Assembly (NCBI GenBank): GCA_963798745.1
Contig: CAWCUF010000004.1
Coordinates: forward strand, 124,001-188,000
Reading direction: 5' to 3'
DNA length: 64,000 nt
From: Prado023 sp963798745
Lineage (GTDB): Bacteria; Actinomycetota; Actinomycetes; S36-B12; CAIYMF01
Shown: piece by piece, positions 54,445 to 62,770 of the stretch
Layout of the letters: every line of letters begins with the position of its first letter
Numbering within the stretch: position 1 is the first letter of the stretch
Notes under the pieces: model-generated
What the model saw: only the letters and a program-made list of their open reading frames with translations
The model's database searches: none
What the model was told of the DNA's origin: nothing
Made by a program: the position numbers and the translations under genes

Positions 54445-55956
54445 ATGAGGAGGGGGGCGTGGCTGCCCAGGTCCTTGGCGGTGGGACTGCTGGGGACGAG
54501 TTTGATGGTGGGCTGTTCATCGCCGGAGCAGCCGTGGGCGGCGCCGGCCGAGGACTTCTTCGCTGCGTTCCACGAGGCGCAGACGACCGGCGTCACCAAC
54601 GCGGCCCTGTTCTACGTCGACGATGTGGACGTCGACATGCGTTCCGAGTCGGGCTGGTACACAGGGCGGCCCGAGAGGGTCCAGGCCATGCGCGACTCCT
54701 GGATGACCGGTGCCGACCCGGACTCACTGGAGGTGACCGCCGAGGAGCCGATCTACCTGTCCCTGGACGGCGCGGTCGATCCGGCAAGGCTGGACGTACC
54801 CGAGTATCCGGTCCACTTCTCGTCCGCCTACGTGTACACGGTCGCCGATAAGGGGATCACCTCGCAGATGTTCGCCGTCTCAAACCTGGTGGGCGAGTTC
54901 TTCGGCGTGCTGGATCCCAACCGGCGCTTCTGGTGGGAGGAGTACCTCAGCGCATGGTCGGCGGGTGATCCGTCGGCCGTCCAGAGGTTCTACGCCGACG
55001 GGGCGGTCGTGCGGGACTCGATGGCCGGATTGCACCTCGAGGGCCCACCGGCGATCGGAGCCGCTGCTGACGGCCCGGTTTCGGGTGGGGCGCTGACCGG
55101 TGCAGTGCGGCACGCGATCGCCGACGAGGGGGGGCTGGCGGTGTACGGCAATGGGGACGGCGACCGCTTGGTCCAGCTCCTCACCATCGATGACGGTTCC
55201 GGGTGCCCCGGGGAGATGGCGGTGACCCTCTGGCTTGAGGGCGAGGGCGGCCTGATCGTTCGGGAGGAGCGGTACCACCGGGTGGATTCGCTGCGGCGCT
55301 GCGCCGACCCGGCCGACCTGCCGACCGGGTGGTGGGATGCCGTCACGGTTCCCGATCCTGCCGGGATCACACGGACGGGCATGCTGGACGTCCGGGGCGA
55401 GCAGGTCGCCATCTGGAGCGGGACGCCCGAGCTCGAGCAGCTGCTGTCCTGGGGCCTGGGGCGCTTCGCTGATGCTGTCCTGCCTGCGCCGATCCCTGCC
55501 TCGGTGACCTTCCTGCCACCGGAGGGGGATCCGGAGGATCGCTACGGGTTCGTGCACGGCGGTGATGCCACGGACATCGCCGTGCTTGTCACCACCGACC
55601 AGGCGTGCCCTGACGGGGAATGCCAGCGATGGCCGACACCGGTGAAGCAAGCCGTGCTGCACCAGTTGGCGCACGTGTGGCTGACCGAGAACCTGCGGGA
55701 GTGGGACGAGGAGGACTTCGCCGAGGAGCGGGGCATGGTGTGGTCCGACCCGGGCCTGACGTGGGCCGAGCAGGCCACTGAGCTGGCTGCGGAGACCCTC
55801 ACGTGGGGGTTGATGGACGAGCCCTACCTCGTCGACGAGCGGCTGGGTGCGCCGTCCTGCCAGGCCCTGGCAAAGGACTTCCAGGAACTGACTGGTGCCG
55901 TCCCGGGCCTCAGGTCCTGCGCTGAGCCTGAGGCTGCCCAGACTCAGGGGACGTGA
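54445..55956 (+). CDS. Large lipoprotein, paralogue 1, with altered HQLAH motif
   Basis: 503 residues. The signal peptide MRRGAWLPRSLAVGLLGTSL ends with the lipobox MVGCSS. The middle region pairs with the next gene's product throughout (APIYLS-like EEPIYLSLDGA, DSMAGLHLEGP, TIDDGSGCPGEMAVTLWLEG, LPTGWWDAVTVP). Near residue 406 it reads VLHQLAHVWLTENL: the zinc-protease motif HExxH with Glu changed to Gln (Gln407), so catalysis is unlikely. The downstream ATELAAETLTWGL could supply the third ligand. It ends 3 bases before the start of the second gene, so the pair is an operon. No named family recognised. Confidence 0.85.
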   Translation: MRRGAWLPRSLAVGLLGTSLMVGCSSPEQPWAAPAEDFFAAFHEAQTTGVTNAALFYVDDVDVDMRSESGWYTGRPERVQAMRDSWMTGADPDSLEVTAEEPIYLSLDGAVDPARLDVPEYPVHFSSAYVYTVADKGITSQMFAVSNLVGEFFGVLDPNRRFWWEEYLSAWSAGDPSAVQRFYADGAVVRDSMAGLHLEGPPAIGAAADGPVSGGALTGAVRHAIADEGGLAVYGNGDGDRLVQLLTIDDGSGCPGEMAVTLWLEGEGGLIVREERYHRVDSLRRCADPADLPTGWWDAVTVPDPAGITRTGMLDVRGEQVAIWSGTPELEQLLSWGLGRFADAVLPAPIPASVTFLPPEGDPEDRYGFVHGGDATDIAVLVTTDQACPDGECQRWPTPVKQAVLHQLAHVWLTENLREWDEEDFAEERGMVWSDPGLTWAEQATELAAETLTWGLMDEPYLVDERLGAPSCQALAKDFQELTGAVPGLRSCAEPEAAQTQGT

Positions 55957-55959
55957 CCG

Positions 55960-57492
55960 ATGGGCATGCCGCGGTCCCGGCGCCTGGTGACAGTGTTAGT
56001 CGGCCTGATGCTCGCCGCGGGTGCGGCGTGTGGCGGGGCCGCCGAGTCGGATCCCTCCGAGTCCAGTCCGACCCCCACGGTGGCAGAGCAGTGGTTCACC
56101 AACTTCCACGACGCCCAGCGACAGGGTGTGATCAACCTGCGCCCGTTCCTCGACCCGGACGTGGTTCTCGACCACCGCGGCATCACGCTCCGCGAGACGG
56201 TCGTGGGCCAGGAGACCGCCCTCGCGTACATGGCCACCCAGTGGAGTCCATACAGGTTGGTGCGCTCAGCAGCGGCACCGATCTACCTGTCGCAGAGCGG
56301 GGCGGTCGAGTTGGCGCTGATCTCGCCCGAGGAGAGAAGCCCGTTCCACGCGGTGTTCATCGAACAGATCGGTACCCGCGGGATCACCTCCGAGGTGTAC
56401 GCCGGGTCGGAGCTGTCCTGGAACACGGGCAATCGGGCGCCTGAAGATCGTCGCCTCGAGATCCATGAGCGCGCACGCGACTACATCGCCGCATGGGCGT
56501 CAGCGGATGCCAGAGCCGCCCAGGTCCTCTATGCCCAGGACGCCACCGTGCGCGACAGCATGGCGGACGTGCAGCTGGCGGGAGTCGCACAGATCGGGAC
56601 GCTGGCCGAGGCCGGTGTCGCTGCCGGCGGACTGCCCGGGGTCACGTTGGACTCGCTGGCCGACTTCGGCGGACCGGCCGACTTCGCGGCCGGGTACCCG
56701 ACCTGGCGGGGTGACCCGCCGCCGCTGGCGACCCAGGTCCTGCTCGTGACCGTCGATGACGGCAGCGGGTGCCCGGGTCACCTGGCGATCGTGCTCGACC
56801 TCGACGCCGAAAGCCGCATCGTCGCCGAGCACCGTCACCACCGTGTAGACGACCTCGCCCGGTGCACCGGCGGCGTACTCCCAACCGGGTGGTGGGACGA
56901 GGTGACCCTCCCGCCCGCTGTCACGATCGAGTTGACCGACACCCTGGACGTGGCGGGTCACGCGGTGGAGGTGTTCAACGGGACCGAGGGCTTGAGCGGG
57001 CTGGTCGAATGGGCCTTCGGCAGGTTCATGACCGCCGGTCTCCCAGCCCCCGTGGTGAACAGCGTGACCTTCCTCGAGAGGCGCACCGACAAGTGCGACG
57101 ACTTTGTCGGGCTGATCGCGGACCGAGAGGTGACCCTCTGCTTCATGACCGCCATCTGCGGCAACGACGCCTGCGACCGATGGACCGACGCCGCCAGGAC
57201 CACTACCCTGCACGAGTTGGCTCACGCCTGGATCGACGACCACGTCAGCACCGACACACGGGGGGCCTTCCTCGAGCTGGCCGGCCTCGAGTCCTGGGCC
57301 TCCGCGGACGTCGCTTGGGGCGACCGGGGCGTCGAGCTCGCTGCCAGCACGATGGCATGGGGACTGCTCGACGTGGAGTCGTCACTCAACCCGAAACTGG
57401 GCCCACGTACCTGCGCGGAACTCACCGAGCTCTTCAACCTCCTCGTCGGGGGCAACACCCAGCCCTACCCCACATGCACCCCCGCGCCCTGA
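55960..57492 (+). CDS. Large lipoprotein, paralogue 2, with HELAH zinc-protease motif
   Basis: 510 residues. Signal peptide MGMPRSRRLVTVLVGLMLAA then AGAACGG, a fair lipobox. It is related to the preceding protein across the whole length. Near residue 418 it keeps TTLHELAHAWIDDHVSTDTR: His418, Glu419 and His422 fit a gluzincin-type zinc site, with Glu in GVELAASTMAWGL as a likely third ligand. The N-terminal part has two repeats resembling an NTF2-like fold (AEQWFTNFHDAQRQGV and RDYIAAWASADARAAQVLYA). Probably a membrane-anchored peptidase outside the cell; the active/inactive pairing suggests a hetero-complex or a regulator. Confidence 0.85.
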   Translation: MGMPRSRRLVTVLVGLMLAAGAACGGAAESDPSESSPTPTVAEQWFTNFHDAQRQGVINLRPFLDPDVVLDHRGITLRETVVGQETALAYMATQWSPYRLVRSAAAPIYLSQSGAVELALISPEERSPFHAVFIEQIGTRGITSEVYAGSELSWNTGNRAPEDRRLEIHERARDYIAAWASADARAAQVLYAQDATVRDSMADVQLAGVAQIGTLAEAGVAAGGLPGVTLDSLADFGGPADFAAGYPTWRGDPPPLATQVLLVTVDDGSGCPGHLAIVLDLDAESRIVAEHRHHRVDDLARCTGGVLPTGWWDEVTLPPAVTIELTDTLDVAGHAVEVFNGTEGLSGLVEWAFGRFMTAGLPAPVVNSVTFLERRTDKCDDFVGLIADREVTLCFMTAICGNDACDRWTDAARTTTLHELAHAWIDDHVSTDTRGAFLELAGLESWASADVAWGDRGVELAASTMAWGLLDVESSLNPKLGPRTCAELTELFNLLVGGNTQPYPTCTPAP

Positions 57493-57792
57493 GGCCGGGC
57501 CACCCCAACTCGGGCAGGGCCGAGCGAGCATTTCAGGCTTGGGGGGAGGTCAGCGGCGAGACCCTCGCCGCCCTGTGGATCTCCATCCCCTCGAGCCCCT
57601 CGAGCCGTGTCGTTCGGTGACCAGATCCCGTGATACCGCACCGCCTGCGTCGCCACACCCAGCGGGCCGCGCGCACCAGCAGTTGCTCTCAACCGAGGCC
57701 CGGGTCACCCGGTCGGGCCGGCGGAACCGTCCGGCCGACACCCGTGCCATCAGCCTGCGACGGGGGTGGTTCAGCATCGACGATCTCGTCCG
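57493..57792. other. Gap after the lipoprotein pair
   Basis: About 300 bases, no gene recognised. No terminator hairpin with a good stem. Confidence 0.4.
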
Positions 57793-58029
57793 TTACCTTG
57801 TCGACAAGGGTGTCCCGCCGGCTGGGGAGGATTTCTTGCGCGGGTTCATCACGACGGGGGCGGCCTCCTGGTGCTGACGTGGTGCGGGGACGCTGGCAAC
57901 CCCCTCAGCGCCCGCGAACTCCCAAACAGAGCCGTTCCAGCGTCGGCCATTGACCACGTCACCGACCGCGTACCCCGCCTGGTGTGCCCCTGAACTGATG
58001 GACTGCTTGTCCTCTGTCATGTCCAGCAC
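57793..58029 (-). CDS. Small hypothetical protein
   Basis: 78 residues from a GTG at 58029, or 75 from the ATG at 58020. It holds AGYAVGDVVNGRRWNGSVWE, loosely like DUF2510-type N-G-x-x-W-N/D-G segments. The C-terminus is Pro/Lys-rich. It is divergent from the VOC dioxygenase gene and shares the operator-like region. Coding status is uncertain. Confidence 0.4.
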   Translation of the reverse strand: MLDMTEDKQSISSGAHQAGYAVGDVVNGRRWNGSVWEFAGAEGVASVPAPRQHQEAAPVVMNPRKKSSPAGGTPLSTR

Positions 58030-58054
58030 GCTAGCCGACTATGGCAAGGCTAGG

Positions 58055-58070
58055 GTTACCTCCGGGTAAC
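58055..58070. promoter_or_regulatory. Operator-like palindrome upstream of the two-domain VOC gene
   Basis: GTTACC-TCCG-GGTAAC, perfect 6-bp arms with a 4-base spacer, in the divergent region between 58029 and 58226. TAGGGT at 58051-58056 overlaps it and could be a -10 box. The bases 58045-58063 also match 12 of 19 positions of the iron-box consensus, so the regulator cannot be named. Confidence 0.6.
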
Positions 58071-58225
58071 ATCCCGGCCAAGTCTGGGCCCTAACGGCGG
58101 GGCGGCACCGCACACCGATCACCCGACAGCCCGCAACCCCCTGCGAGCCGTGGGGTGATTGGCTCGAGCGTCCCCCGACGCCCAGGACCGCCGACGCGAC
58201 CCCCCTCATCCAGGAGAAGACAGCC

Positions 58226-59149
58226 ATGACCACCGCCCCCGCCATCACCGACGACCGCATCATCAGCGCCGGCACCACCATGGATGCCGTCACCCTGCGG
58301 GTCGGCGACCTCGACCTGATGACCGGCTACTACTCCGACGCGATCGCGCTGGTCCCCCTCGAGGAGCGCTCCCGTCGCCGGGAGGTCCACCGCGTCCTGG
58401 GCCGCGGCGGCACCCCGATGATGCGCCTGGTGCACACCCCCGACCTGCCCTCGGGCAACCCCCGGGAGGCCGGCCTGTTCCACACCGCGTTCCTGTTCGA
58501 CGACCCCGGCAGCCTAGCCGCCACCGTCTACCGCGCCACGCTGGACCCGCGCAGCCGCTTCACCGGCTGCGCGGACCACCTGGTCAGCGAGGCGTTCTAC
58601 TTCACCGACCCCGAGGGCAACGGCATCGAGCTGTACGTCGACCGGCCCCGGGAACAGTGGCAGCACGCCGGCGGCGAGCTGCAGATGGCCACCCTGCCCC
58701 TGGACCCCAACGCCTACCTGCAAACCCACCTGACCCGCGAGGCGATCGACGCCGGACCCGCGCTCGCGGGGCGGATCGGCCACGTCCACCTGCAGGTCGG
58801 TGACCTCGCCACCGCCCGCGACTTCTACGTCGACACCCTCGGCTTCGAGGTGACCGTGGCCAGCTACCCCGGCGCCCTCTTCGCCGCGGCCGGCGGATAC
58901 CACCACCACCTCGGTATGAACACCTGGAACAGCCGTGGTGCCGGACCCCGCGCGGCGCGCTTGGGACTCGGCAACCTCGCCATCACCGTGCCCACCCGCG
59001 ACGACCTCGACGCCATCACCGCCCGCCTGCAAGCCCGCGGTTTGGACTTCAGCTACACCGGACGCGCCATCGAGGTCACCGACCCCTGGAACACCCAGAT
59101 CACCCTCTCCCTACCCGGAACCACCACCGACGAGCTCCTCGCCCGCTGA
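58226..59149 (+). CDS. Two-domain VOC protein, catechol 2,3-dioxygenase (CatE)-like
   Basis: 307 residues with two vicinal-oxygen-chelate domains. The first (residues ~15-140) runs from VTLRVGDLDLMTGYYSDAIA to AFYFTDPEGNGIELYVDRPR. The second (~185-295) runs from IGHVHLQVGDLATARDFYVD to the YHHHLGMNTWNS segment. His in GLFHTAFLF, His in GHVHLQ, and Glu of GIELY are candidate iron ligands. CatE-type enzymes open catechol or hydroquinone rings with Fe(II). GGAGAAGA lies before the ATG. With azoR 8 kb away it could belong to a quinone stress response. Confidence 0.85.
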   Translation: MTTAPAITDDRIISAGTTMDAVTLRVGDLDLMTGYYSDAIALVPLEERSRRREVHRVLGRGGTPMMRLVHTPDLPSGNPREAGLFHTAFLFDDPGSLAATVYRATLDPRSRFTGCADHLVSEAFYFTDPEGNGIELYVDRPREQWQHAGGELQMATLPLDPNAYLQTHLTREAIDAGPALAGRIGHVHLQVGDLATARDFYVDTLGFEVTVASYPGALFAAAGGYHHHLGMNTWNSRGAGPRAARLGLGNLAITVPTRDDLDAITARLQARGLDFSYTGRAIEVTDPWNTQITLSLPGTTTDELLAR

Positions 59150-59250
59150 CCCACCAGGCCCGCGGTGGAGCGAGGCAATCCCTTGGAAATCGCTGGGCTT
59201 GTCCACGACGTGGCCCGGGTCGCTGGGGCGTCTCCCGACACCGCGTCGCG

Positions 59251-59550
59251 TTGGCTCTCACGCCCGGGCCCGGTGAGCGCGAGCACACTTGGGCGGAGGC
59301 GGTGTTTGGGATCTCGGGTGTGATCAGCTACATGGCTGTCGTGGCGATGGGAGTGGCCATCCTCGGGCTCCCGATGCCTACGTGGACCGGAGTCGCTCTC
59401 ATCCTCGGGGCTGTCGCCGCCCTGACCACCTTCCTGCCGCTGTTCGTGTTCGTCGGGGCGTTCGTGTCCGGAAGCAGCATCCTGCGGTGGAACGCGAGGA
59501 ACCCGGGCGCGGCGACCGGCAGCCCGCAGGTCGCGACTTCTGAACCCTGA
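59251..59550 (+). CDS. Small membrane protein
   Basis: Up to 99 residues from a TTG at 59251. The start is uncertain and a GTG farther in is possible. Two hydrophobic segments (VISYMAVVAMGVAILGLPMP and WTGVALILGAVAALTTFLPL) continue into a third (FVFVGAFVSG), followed by a short hydrophilic tail. No family recognised. It converges with the two-component system. Confidence 0.55.
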   Translation: MALTPGPGEREHTWAEAVFGISGVISYMAVVAMGVAILGLPMPTWTGVALILGAVAALTTFLPLFVFVGAFVSGSSILRWNARNPGAATGSPQVATSEP

Positions 59551-59628
59551 ATCCGCCGGCTGGGACCGACCCCTGCGGCGATCCCTGTCCGGACACATCG
59601 GCTGGGAGTGCCGACCCACAGCGACACC

Positions 59629-60318
59629 CTAGAGAGGAGTGGATCGGCCCTGCTCGTGGAGGAAGGCGAGCACGGCGGCGACCCGGCGATGCACCAGCGG
59701 CTCGTCCCCGAGCCCCAGTTTCGCGAACACGGCGGTGCTGTACTTCTCCACCGACGACACCGATAGGTGCAGACGCTCAGCGATGCCCGAGTTGCTGCGG
59801 CCTTCGGCCATCTGAGCCAGCACGTCGCGTTCCCGGTCGGTGAGTCTGCGCAGCGGGGAGTCTTCGCGCTGGGTCCCGTGCGTGACCATGGCTGCGACAA
59901 CGGCGGGGTCGATGGTCGAGCCACCGGACACGACCTGGCGCACCGCTGACACGAGGTGTTCCGGGTCGCCGATGCGCTCCTTCAGCAGGTACGCCCTGCC
60001 GTCCGTGCCGTCGCGCAGCAGGTCCATGGCATAGGACGCCTCGGCGTACTGCGACAGTACGACGATGCCGATCTGTGGGTGGGCACGACGGAGGCGATGC
60101 GCCGCCTCGATTCCCTCGGTTCCGTGTGTCGGCGGCATCCGGATGTCGGTGACCACAGCATCGGGCTGCTCGCGTGCCACGACCGTGTCGAGTTCCTCGG
60201 CTGATCCGACGGCGGCGACGACTTCGATGGCGCCGGACTCCTCGAGTGCCCGTCGGATGCCCTCACGGACCAGGTAGTGGTCCTCGGCGACGACGACCCG
60301 CAGCCGCTGGGCCGTCAC
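59629..60318 (-). CDS. NarL/LuxR-type response regulator
   Basis: 229 residues. The receiver has AEDHYLVREG at residues 11-20, phospho-Asp58 in AVVTDIRMPPTHGTEG and the Lys of AYLLKERIGD. The LuxR helix-turn-helix is LTDRERDVLAQMAEGRSNSG through SVSSVEKYSTAVFAKLG. It is encoded after the sensor kinase with a 4-base overlap, so it is the cognate partner. DNA targets are unknown. Confidence 0.95.
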   Translation of the reverse strand: MTAQRLRVVVAEDHYLVREGIRRALEESGAIEVVAAVGSAEELDTVVAREQPDAVVTDIRMPPTHGTEGIEAAHRLRRAHPQIGIVVLSQYAEASYAMDLLRDGTDGRAYLLKERIGDPEHLVSAVRQVVSGGSTIDPAVVAAMVTHGTQREDSPLRRLTDRERDVLAQMAEGRSNSGIAERLHLSVSSVEKYSTAVFAKLGLGDEPLVHRRVAAVLAFLHEQGRSTPL

Positions 60319-62360
60319 GGCGCACCTCCCTCGACGCGAAGCTGGGAGCGGACCGTCGTGCCCTGACCTGGCCGCGAGGAGACCGTCAGCTCGCCCCCGA
60401 GGGCGGCGACTCGCTCGGCGATGGTGCTCAGCGCCACATCGGGTCGCTCCATGCCGCGGCCGTCGTCGGCGACCTCGACGATCAGCGACCCGTTCGACCG
60501 GGCCAGCGACACTGTGAGGTGGCTGGCATCGGCGTGCTTGAGCGTGTTGGCCATGGCCTCGGCAACCGCGAAGTACGCAGCCCCCTCCACGTCCTCGGGG
60601 AGCCGTTCCTGACGAAGTGACCCGTCCGCACGCACGCTCGTGGGGACCGGGCTGCGGGCTGCAAGCGACTCCACGGCGACCAGCAGCCCGCGGTCAGTCA
60701 GCAGGCTCGGGTGGATCCCACGGGCAAGCTCCCGCAGTTCACCGAGCACGCGGTGCAGTCCGTGCTGCAAGGCGAGCAGCTCGTGCTCTGCCCGATCCGG
60801 GTCGGGCACGAGCAGGCGCTGCGCCTGACCCGCCTGGCTGATGAGTGCGACGAGGTCCTGCTGGACGCCGTCGTGGATGTTGCGCTCGATGCGCCGCCGT
60901 TCTGCTTCCTGGGCGCGCACCAGCCGTGTCCGTGAGGCGGCGAGCTGCTGTGCGTGCTCCGTGAGCTGGCGAGTCAGGCGCACGTTGCCCACGGCCAGGG
61001 CTGCCTGGTGCGCGAAGGCGGTGACGAGGTCAACCTCCTGGGCGGTCAGCGGGCCCGCACGCCGAGGACCGCAGCGGACCTCCCCGAGCTGCTCACCGTC
61101 GCGGCTGATGGGCACGGTCAGAACCGGCTGACCCTCGTCCCCGCCGCCATCATCGACTCCACTGTCACCGATGACCACCTCAGCCCATTGCAGGCCCAGA
61201 CCATCACGAAGAGCCTCGGCCATCCTCGGCTCCAGCGATTCGAGGTCGTAGGTCGTCGCGAGGGTGTCGCCCATCCTCGTGATCACCCCGTAGGGGGCGG
61301 GCCGATGGCCGAAGACCCACCTGTCCGCGAGACGTTCCAGCTGGCGCCGGGCCGGTTGGAACAGCACGGCGGCTGCCATGGTCAGCGTCACCGCCCACCC
61401 CAACGAGGAGCTCTGGCCGGCCACGACACCCACGACCGTCGCCGCGGCCACCCAAATCCCCGTGATGGCCAACCACAGCACGCTGTAGATGATCGAACGA
61501 CGCAGGACCCGGTCGGGGTCGAGCCGGGTCGGGGAGAGAAGCGATAGCGCTACGGCCGTGTAGAGGACGAACTGCACGGTCAGGAAGAGGGCAACGAGGA
61601 ACGCGTTCGGCGGGCGAAGCAAGGCCCCGGACACAGCTCCCACGCCGGCAACGACCATGGGCAGCAGCACCCAGCGGATACGCGCGCGCCGGACTGGATC
61701 ACTACGCCGGTACCTGGCGACCACCACCACAACCGCAACGAGCAGCACGAGGGTGACGAGGTCGATGAGCGTGGACGCCAGGTCCGGGTCGACGGCCAGA
61801 GCGGGGACGTGCAGCGGGCTGGGGACGTCCGGTCGCTGCGCCCAGTACGGCGTCGTGACCACCGGGTTGACGACCAGCAGGACCAGCGGGACGAGGAGCG
61901 CCAGTGGGCTCAGCCGTTGGATCCATCGCTCCCACGACCTCTCGACGATTCCATCCGGGAACGTCACGAGGAGGTAGGTCGCGGCGAGGGTGGAGACGAT
62001 GGTCGAGGTCTGGGTTCCCCACACGGCGATGGCCGAGACCCATGGCCCCCATCCCCGGACCGCGGAGGCGACCGCGACGTAGTCGAGCAGGCTTGACGCC
62101 GCGGCGAACCCGAGCAGGACGGCGAAGTAGGTGGCCGGCGGGCCGGGACGTCGGCGCTGGACGACGATGCCGGCGCCGACGCCGAACGCGCTCGCCAGCA
62201 CCCAGGGGACCTCGGCCAGGGCCTCGACCGCGACCATCCCGTGCCACCCGGTGGCCGTAGCCCACGCCAGGAAGGCCGCGGTCAACAGCACCGAGGCGGC
62301 GCCGAGTGCGAGTGCCGATGGCGCGACCCAACGCGGCGGGCCAGTCCGGGTGCCTGCCAT
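60315..62360 (-). CDS. Sensor histidine kinase, HisKA_3 type with GAF-like domain
   Basis: 681 residues. The first ~330 residues have about ten hydrophobic segments (for example LGAASVLLTAAFLAWATATG), a multi-span sensor. A GAF-like region (~360-470) with TAQEVDLVTAFAHQAALAVG precedes the HisKA_3 motif ERRRIERNIHDGVQQDLVAL with phospho-His496. The ATPase domain ends with VALSTIAERVAALGGELTVS and SRPGQGTTVRSQLRV. It controls the LuxR regulator encoded with it. The signal is unknown. Confidence 0.93.
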   Translation of the reverse strand: MAGTRTGPPRWVAPSALALGAASVLLTAAFLAWATATGWHGMVAVEALAEVPWVLASAFGVGAGIVVQRRRPGPPATYFAVLLGFAAASSLLDYVAVASAVRGWGPWVSAIAVWGTQTSTIVSTLAATYLLVTFPDGIVERSWERWIQRLSPLALLVPLVLLVVNPVVTTPYWAQRPDVPSPLHVPALAVDPDLASTLIDLVTLVLLVAVVVVVARYRRSDPVRRARIRWVLLPMVVAGVGAVSGALLRPPNAFLVALFLTVQFVLYTAVALSLLSPTRLDPDRVLRRSIIYSVLWLAITGIWVAAATVVGVVAGQSSSLGWAVTLTMAAAVLFQPARRQLERLADRWVFGHRPAPYGVITRMGDTLATTYDLESLEPRMAEALRDGLGLQWAEVVIGDSGVDDGGGDEGQPVLTVPISRDGEQLGEVRCGPRRAGPLTAQEVDLVTAFAHQAALAVGNVRLTRQLTEHAQQLAASRTRLVRAQEAERRRIERNIHDGVQQDLVALISQAGQAQRLLVPDPDRAEHELLALQHGLHRVLGELRELARGIHPSLLTDRGLLVAVESLAARSPVPTSVRADGSLRQERLPEDVEGAAYFAVAEAMANTLKHADASHLTVSLARSNGSLIVEVADDGRGMERPDVALSTIAERVAALGGELTVSSRPGQGTTVRSQLRVEGGAP

Positions 62361-62590
62361 GACCAGCCATCATCCCCAATCGCGGCGCCACTGTCCCGGG
62401 GGGTACCCGCCGAATCAGGTGGGGTGAACCGGAGCGGACATTGCAGCCAACGGGATGGGCGACGACGACGGCGCCCTCCTAACGTCGTGAAGGGGTCCTT
62501 CGCCGGTAGTCAACTACTGGTTCCGCCGGTACCGGAGCGGCCGGCGAGGTCGGGATCCGGCTACACGTCACACGGTAGGAGAACGAGAGA

Positions 62591-62770
62591 ATGAGGCAAA
62601 ACACTACAGCGCAGACGTGGGGGCGGTTCCTCACAAATGTCACCGCGGCAGTCGTCGGCGCCTCCGCTGTGGGAGCGGGACACCCGGCAGCGGCGCACAC
62701 GAGGGATCCGATCGGCGACGGGCTGGCCGGCCCGTCGCCGTCGCGGCCAGGCGAAATGAGGTTTCCGTGA
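62591..62770 (+). CDS. Short peptide with signal sequence, coupled to the metalloprotease gene
   Basis: 59 residues: MRQNTTAQTWGRFLTNVTAA, hydrophobic VVGASAVGAGHPAAAHT, then a Pro/Gly-rich end. The signal-like part is convincing. Its TGA overlaps the ATG of the metalloprotease gene (TGATG at 62768-62772). Either it is a separate secreted peptide with coupled translation, or a frameshift has split the export signal from the protease. Confidence 0.5.
   Translation: MRQNTTAQTWGRFLTNVTAAVVGASAVGAGHPAAAHTRDPIGDGLAGPSPSRPGEMRFP

Noticed and set aside
58045..58063. An iron box upstream of the CatE-like gene
   Set aside because: Only 12 of 19 positions match, and the stronger symmetry is GTTACC/GGTAAC at 58055-58070, so I kept it as an unassigned operator.
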